Shown here in pieces: positions 4,427 to 7,892 of a stretch of 7,892 bases of DNA. The position numbers were made by a program, and so were the translations under genes. The first letter of the stretch is position 1; every line of letters starts with the position of its first letter. The stretch is taken from positions 1-7,892 of the forward strand of contig DAOWOP010000120.1 of assembly GCA_030642005.1 (NCBI GenBank). The letters run 5' to 3'. This DNA comes from Planctomycetales bacterium (GTDB taxonomy: Bacteria > Planctomycetota > Phycisphaerae > SM23-33). Below the pieces are notes generated by a model. The model ran no database searches. It was not told where the DNA came from and was given only the letters and a program-made list of their open reading frames with translations.

Positions 4427-6844
4427 GTGAAGATTTTTCGGCATATTTGTTCGGTAGTCGTCGGCGTCGTCGTGGCTGTGGGCGCAATGTCTTGCGCCGC
4501 CGGACCTGACATGCCGGCGCTGACGCCCGACCAGCAGGTCGAACTGGAGACCCTTACAGCCCAGTTGTCCGACCCTGATCGTACCGCCATGACGAAGGGC
4601 GAGGCGGCGCTTTTACTGCTTAGTCGGACCTATCCCCAGGCCGGTGTCGCCCTGCGTGATTTTCTGGCGGATGCGTCGAACCGACCGGCCCAGGTCGCCG
4701 TCGCCGGCGCTATTGTCCGATCGGGACGGGCCGACAGGCAGTTTGTCAAGCCGCTCGCGGCGATGCTCACTTGCAACGAACCGGCGGTTCGGTCCCCCGC
4801 TGCCGAGGCCTTGGCAGTCTGCAAGGACTGCGGCGGGCTGGACGAATTGATCCGCATCTTTTCAAACCGTCGAACCGGCCACGACATCCGCATGGCGATA
4901 ATTCCAGCCATGCAGCGGATGCTGGACAAAAAGGCCATCGATGCTTTGGTGTCGCTTCTGGACGAAAAAGACGAAACAATCCGACACGCCGCCTGCGACG
5001 CTTTGACCAACCTGACGAGCATCCACACCTTCGGAAGGGATGCTCGGCAATGGAAAAGGTGGTGGTCGAAGAACAGGAATAAGCGTCGCAGCGACTGGCT
5101 GGCGGGTCTTGCCGAGGGCTTCGCCGAAGCGAACCTGAATCTGAAGCGTAAAAACGCCGAACTTCGCCGCCGCCTGGCGTCGGCTATGAACGACTTGTAC
5201 ACCGCCACCGGCCCGGGTGGGCAAGACGCCCTGCTAACAGAGATGCTGTCCGACCCGCTGTCCGAAGTACGCCTGGTGGCTATCCGCCTGGTCCAGCAGC
5301 GACTTGCAACAGGCAAAAAGCCCGGTGAACCTTTAAGGGCGCAGGTGCGGGCGAGGATAACGGATACGGATCCCGCCGTCAGGGCCGTCGCCGCCGTCCT
5401 GCTGGCGAGCATCGCCGATAAACAGGCATTCGAACTTCTCACAAGCCGGCTGAAAGTCGAACAGTCCAACGAGGTCCGCCGGGCAGTCTATCAGGGACTG
5501 GGGCTGATTGGTAACGCTTCGGCGTGGGAGCGGCTTCTCGCCGGTATCGCCGAACCTCATCGGCGGGTTGCATCGGCGGCGGCTGGAGCGCTGGCGCGGA
5601 TAGCCGAGAAGAATAGTCTTTCCGACGATCGCCGGTCTGCGGCGTCTGCGGCGCTGACGAAACGCTACAAAGCCTGCGCCGGCGACGGTTCAGCCGGTCT
5701 GCGCGAGGCGCTGCTGGAGGCGATGGGCGTGCTGAAGGACGAGCGTTTGGCCGGACTGCTGAGGTCAGCCCTGAAAGATACTTCCGCGGCGGTCCGTCTC
5801 AGCGGGATCAAGGCCCTTCAGCGTCTCCGGCTGACCGAGAGCGCATCGGCGATAGCGCCGCTGGTGCGCGACGGCGACCGTGGGGTGCGTCTGGCCGCCA
5901 TAGCGGCGGTCGGTTCGCTGGGGCGGGCAGAGCACATCGAGACAATCCTCGCCCGCACCGATGCGAAGGTCGAGCCGGACGCCGCCGTTCGCAGGCAGGC
6001 ATGGTCGGTCGTGATGAGCCTGCTGGCAAAGGCCGAAACCGCAAAGTTGCAGGCCCTGGCCGAAAAACTCACCTCCGGCGGCGACGCGGGCGAATACCTC
6101 ATCGACGTATTGAAACTCTGGTCCGGCAGGATACCGGCCGAGCAGACCGACAAGTGGATTCCGGTTCGTCTGCGCTTGGGTCGTGCGCTGATGCAGGCCG
6201 ACAGACCGGCGGAAGCCGCCGGCGAACTTTCCGCCGTCCACGCCGCAATGATCAAGACCGGAAAGACCGATGACGCGCGGAAAATCTGGGTCGAATGGAT
6301 AAAAATCCTGCTGGCATCAGGAGACGCATCGGCCTTAGTGGAGATAGGCGAAGCCGGCGCTGGAGACGTCAAGCAGTTTAACGCGGCGATTGCTGCGCTT
6401 CAGGAACGTCTCAATGCTTTGTCGTCCGAGAAAGATTGGGACGCGGTTGTGCGCCTGGCGGCCGCAGCACTACAGCAGTTGCCCAAGCATCTGAGTAAGC
6501 CGCAGCGCGAAGCACTGATCGAAATCCTCCGCAAAGCGAAGGTCCGGCAGCAACTTGCCGACCGGCAGCGGGTCGAGACGCTGGTTGTCAGACTGACCGG
6601 CGCAGACGAAACCGCCGGTCAGGCCGCCGCCAGAGAACTGGCGACGATGAAGGAACGGGCCGTCAGGCCGCTCATTGAACAACTGCGAAAGATAATCTCT
6701 TCGGAAAAACCCGACCCCGCCGCCGAAAAGAGCATCCTCGCCGTCCTTTCGACGCTGGCGCCGCAGTTGAAAGGTTATGACCCCAAGGCCGATCCCGCCG
6801 AACGACTCAAAACGCTGGATGAATGGATTAAAGAAAGGTCGTAG
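4427..6844 (+). CDS. HEAT-repeat lipoprotein with TPR-like C-terminal region
   Basis: An 805-residue secreted scaffold-type protein. Residues 1-23 form a lipoprotein signal: MKIFRH, then a Val/Gly-rich hydrophobic core, ending GAMSC with the lipidated Cys at 23. The region from about 32 to 530 is Ala/Leu-rich helical repeats with HEAT hallmarks such as DPLSEVRLVAI (275-285), DPAVRAVAAV (315-324), AAVRLSGIKAL (454-464) and GVRLAAIAAVG (486-496). A break at 205-245 holds WKRWW (209-213) and a basic, charged helix. Residues about 576-701 look TPR-like; another HEAT unit follows (724-753) and the end is a DPAERLKTLDEW tail. HEAT arrays bind other proteins; no catalytic motif is visible. The start is placed at GTG 4427 (GGTGAG about 5 nt upstream and a compact signal peptide); GTG 4418 or TTG 4385 would lengthen it by 3 or 14 residues. 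The partner is unknown. Confidence 0.87.
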   Translation: MKIFRHICSVVVGVVVAVGAMSCAAGPDMPALTPDQQVELETLTAQLSDPDRTAMTKGEAALLLLSRTYPQAGVALRDFLADASNRPAQVAVAGAIVRSGRADRQFVKPLAAMLTCNEPAVRSPAAEALAVCKDCGGLDELIRIFSNRRTGHDIRMAIIPAMQRMLDKKAIDALVSLLDEKDETIRHAACDALTNLTSIHTFGRDARQWKRWWSKNRNKRRSDWLAGLAEGFAEANLNLKRKNAELRRRLASAMNDLYTATGPGGQDALLTEMLSDPLSEVRLVAIRLVQQRLATGKKPGEPLRAQVRARITDTDPAVRAVAAVLLASIADKQAFELLTSRLKVEQSNEVRRAVYQGLGLIGNASAWERLLAGIAEPHRRVASAAAGALARIAEKNSLSDDRRSAASAALTKRYKACAGDGSAGLREALLEAMGVLKDERLAGLLRSALKDTSAAVRLSGIKALQRLRLTESASAIAPLVRDGDRGVRLAAIAAVGSLGRAEHIETILARTDAKVEPDAAVRRQAWSVVMSLLAKAETAKLQALAEKLTSGGDAGEYLIDVLKLWSGRIPAEQTDKWIPVRLRLGRALMQADRPAEAAGELSAVHAAMIKTGKTDDARKIWVEWIKILLASGDASALVEIGEAGAGDVKQFNAAIAALQERLNALSSEKDWDAVVRLAAAALQQLPKHLSKPQREALIEILRKAKVRQQLADRQRVETLVVRLTGADETAGQAAARELATMKERAVRPLIEQLRKIISSEKPDPAAEKSILAVLSTLAPQLKGYDPKADPAERLKTLDEWIKERS

Positions 6845-6860
6845 GGCGTAGGGCGTAGGG
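6840..6860 (+). repeat. Three perfect tandem copies of CGTAGGG
   Basis: CGTAGGG occurs at 6840-6846, 6847-6853 and 6854-6860 without mismatch. The TAG stop codon of the HEAT gene (6842-6844) lies in the first copy. It abuts the hairpin at 6865-6888. The regular GGG runs separated by CGTA could support G-rich structure. It may be the variable head of a dispersed intergenic repeat. Confidence 0.85.
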
Positions 6861-6864
6861 TCAA

Positions 6865-6888
6865 GCCCACGGATTGCGTTCCGTGGGC
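6865..6888 (+). terminator. Perfect 9-bp hairpin between the HEAT and ROK genes; possible terminator or repeat element
   Basis: GCCCACGGA (6865-6873), loop TTGCGT (6874-6879), TCCGTGGGC (6880-6888) form a perfect stem 20 nt past the HEAT stop. Only AGTTTA follows, so the U-run needed for strong intrinsic termination is short. The ribosome-binding site of the ROK gene starts 10 nt later. It could attenuate read-through, protect the upstream mRNA end, or be a copy of a dispersed palindromic repeat. The stem is certain from the sequence; its role is not. Confidence 0.5.
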
Positions 6889-6909
6889 AGTTTATGGAAA
6901 GGTGGTTGA

Positions 6910-7890
6910 GTGGCCAAGGTTTGCATCGGTATAGATTTAGGCGGGACGTTTATCAAGTTCGCCCTGCTGGATGAAGAGATGTCCATGAGGGGGTCGGCTC
7001 AGGTTCCGACGCCGGCCGACGCCGGTCCGGACAGCGTGATCGAGACGATGGTCTCCGGTGCGGCCGAACTGCTCGATCGTGAGGGTATATCGGCCGGTAA
7101 CGTAGTGGGTGTCGGCATCGGCTCGCCGGGGCCGCTGGACCTCGACGCCGGCGTGGTCATCGGCATGCCGAACATCTCCGGCTTCGTCAATATCCCGCTT
7201 CGCGACCGCATCGGCGACGGGCTTGGTATTCCAGCCGTGCTGGAAAACGACGCCAGCGTCGCCGCGCTGGGCGAATACCTGTGCGGGTCGGGCAAGGGCA
7301 TGGATGTGATGGTTATGCTGACGCTGGGAACGGGCATCGGCGGCGGGATGGTCATCGCAGGCCGGCTCGCCCGCGGCGCACACGGGATCGGCGCTGAAGC
7401 CGGACACATGATCGTCGAACCGGACGGCGAACCGTGCCCCTGCGGGCAGCGGGGATGCCTTGAACGGTACGCGTCGGCATCCGCCCTGGCGCGGTACGCC
7501 CGCCGGCTCATTGAACAGGACCGGCGCAAGAGCAGCCTGGCCGACCTGCTGGGGCGGAAAGGGGACCTTGACGCCGTGGACGTCAACGAGGCTCGCCGCG
7601 CCGGCGACGCCCTCGCTGCCGAGGTGTGGGACCGCTCAATCCGTTACCTCGCCGTCGGCTGTGTCAGTATCGCCCGCTTGCTTGACCCGGACCTGATCGT
7701 CCTGGGCGGAGGTCTGGCAAAGGCCGGAGACGACCTGCTGGGGCCCCTGCGACGTCATTTCAGCCGGCTGAACTGGACGATAGACGAACAGAAGACAGCC
7801 CTGGCCCTGGCGTCGCTTGGAAACGACGCCGGCGTTGTCGGCGCCGCCGGCGCCGCCTGGAAACGCTTCGGAAATTGCGCTGAACATTAG
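6910..7890 (+). CDS. ROK-family sugar kinase (glucokinase-like)
   Basis: A complete 326-residue ROK kinase, which phosphorylates glucose, N-acetyl sugars or related hexoses with ATP in the cytoplasm. Visible motifs in order: phosphate-binding GIDLGGTFIK (7-16); SPGPLD (72-77); LENDA (111-115) with catalytic Asp114; TLGTGIGGG (138-146); a sugar-contacting Glu163 and zinc ligand His166 in GAEAGH (161-166); zinc-binding CPCGQRGCLE (176-185); and LIVLGGGLA (262-270). All ROK signature residues are present, and the absence of an N-terminal HTH makes it a kinase rather than a NagC/XylR-type repressor. The GTG start at 6910 follows AAAGGTGG (6898-6905). It is 65 bp downstream of the HEAT lipoprotein gene on the same strand, separated by the hairpin element, so co-transcription is possible but may be attenuated. 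Glucokinase is the default call; the exact sugar is not decidable here. Confidence 0.93.
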   Translation: MAKVCIGIDLGGTFIKFALLDEEMSMRGSAQVPTPADAGPDSVIETMVSGAAELLDREGISAGNVVGVGIGSPGPLDLDAGVVIGMPNISGFVNIPLRDRIGDGLGIPAVLENDASVAALGEYLCGSGKGMDVMVMLTLGTGIGGGMVIAGRLARGAHGIGAEAGHMIVEPDGEPCPCGQRGCLERYASASALARYARRLIEQDRRKSSLADLLGRKGDLDAVDVNEARRAGDALAAEVWDRSIRYLAVGCVSIARLLDPDLIVLGGGLAKAGDDLLGPLRRHFSRLNWTIDEQKTALALASLGNDAGVVGAAGAAWKRFGNCAEH

Positions 7891-7892
7891 AA

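Noticed and set aside
4630..5469. Long minus-strand open frame (279 codons) antisense to the HEAT gene
   Set aside because: Its translation is Ser/Arg/Ala-rich with no recognisable domain, as expected for a shadow frame in GC-rich coding DNA; the plus strand has a coherent repeat protein throughout.
5765..6372. Overlapping minus-strand open frames of 158 and 184 codons
   Set aside because: Low-complexity shadows of the HEAT gene without a ribosome-binding site or recognisable motif.
6840..6860. CRISPR-like or telomere-like array
   Set aside because: Only three 7-bp units without spacers and no cas genes; too short for either reading.
6844..6887. Intramolecular G-quadruplex from four GGG runs
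   Set aside because: Only three runs are closely spaced; the fourth (6885-6887) is paired in the hairpin, so a three-tier quadruplex is unlikely to form within this element.

Overview
The window is 7.9 kb of GC-rich, densely packed bacterial DNA with two divergent gene blocks. The gene content points to a planctomycete-type bacterium or a related lineage, perhaps Phycisphaerae/Sedimentisphaerales-like: a large HEAT-repeat lipoprotein with a Trp-rich insert, an oligogalacturonate-lyase-like propeller, a Gfo/Idh/MocA oxidoreductase and an AAT-type Ntn hydrolase. This assignment is inferred from gene content and style only; there is no rRNA or other phylogenetic marker.

Left block, minus strand (about 4315 down to 1). 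A three-gene cassette with good ribosome-binding sites reads leftward from a putative promoter near 4287-4315. It encodes an acyl-CoA:6-APA acyltransferase (AAT/C45)-family Ntn hydrolase (4196-3186), a PL22 oligogalacturonate-lyase-like beta-propeller protein (3107-1788) and a Gfo/Idh/MocA NAD(P)-dependent oxidoreductase (1757-714). The gaps are 78 and 30 bp, so co-transcription is likely. Together they look like a small catabolic module for a modified, possibly uronic-acid-containing or amide-linked, carbohydrate; the substrate cannot be read from the sequence. Downstream on the same strand are a stand-alone receiver-like protein that lacks the phosphoacceptor aspartate (558-142) and, cut by the window edge, the first 15 codons of a probable nucleoside deaminase (46-1).

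Right block, plus strand (about 4357 to 7890). A putative promoter in the 230-bp divergent region drives an 805-residue HEAT-repeat lipoprotein (4427-6844). It is followed by a complete ROK-family sugar kinase (6910-7890). The 65-bp gap between them holds three tandem CGTAGGG copies, the first overlapping the HEAT stop codon, and a perfect 9-bp hairpin. This may be a dispersed intergenic repeat or an attenuating terminator.

There is no gene-free stretch above 300 bases. I saw no tRNA, rRNA, CRISPR array, transposase or integrase. The points most worth a second look are the AAT + PL22-like + oxidoreductase cassette with an altered metal site in the propeller, the degenerate receiver, and the repeat/hairpin element at 6840-6888.
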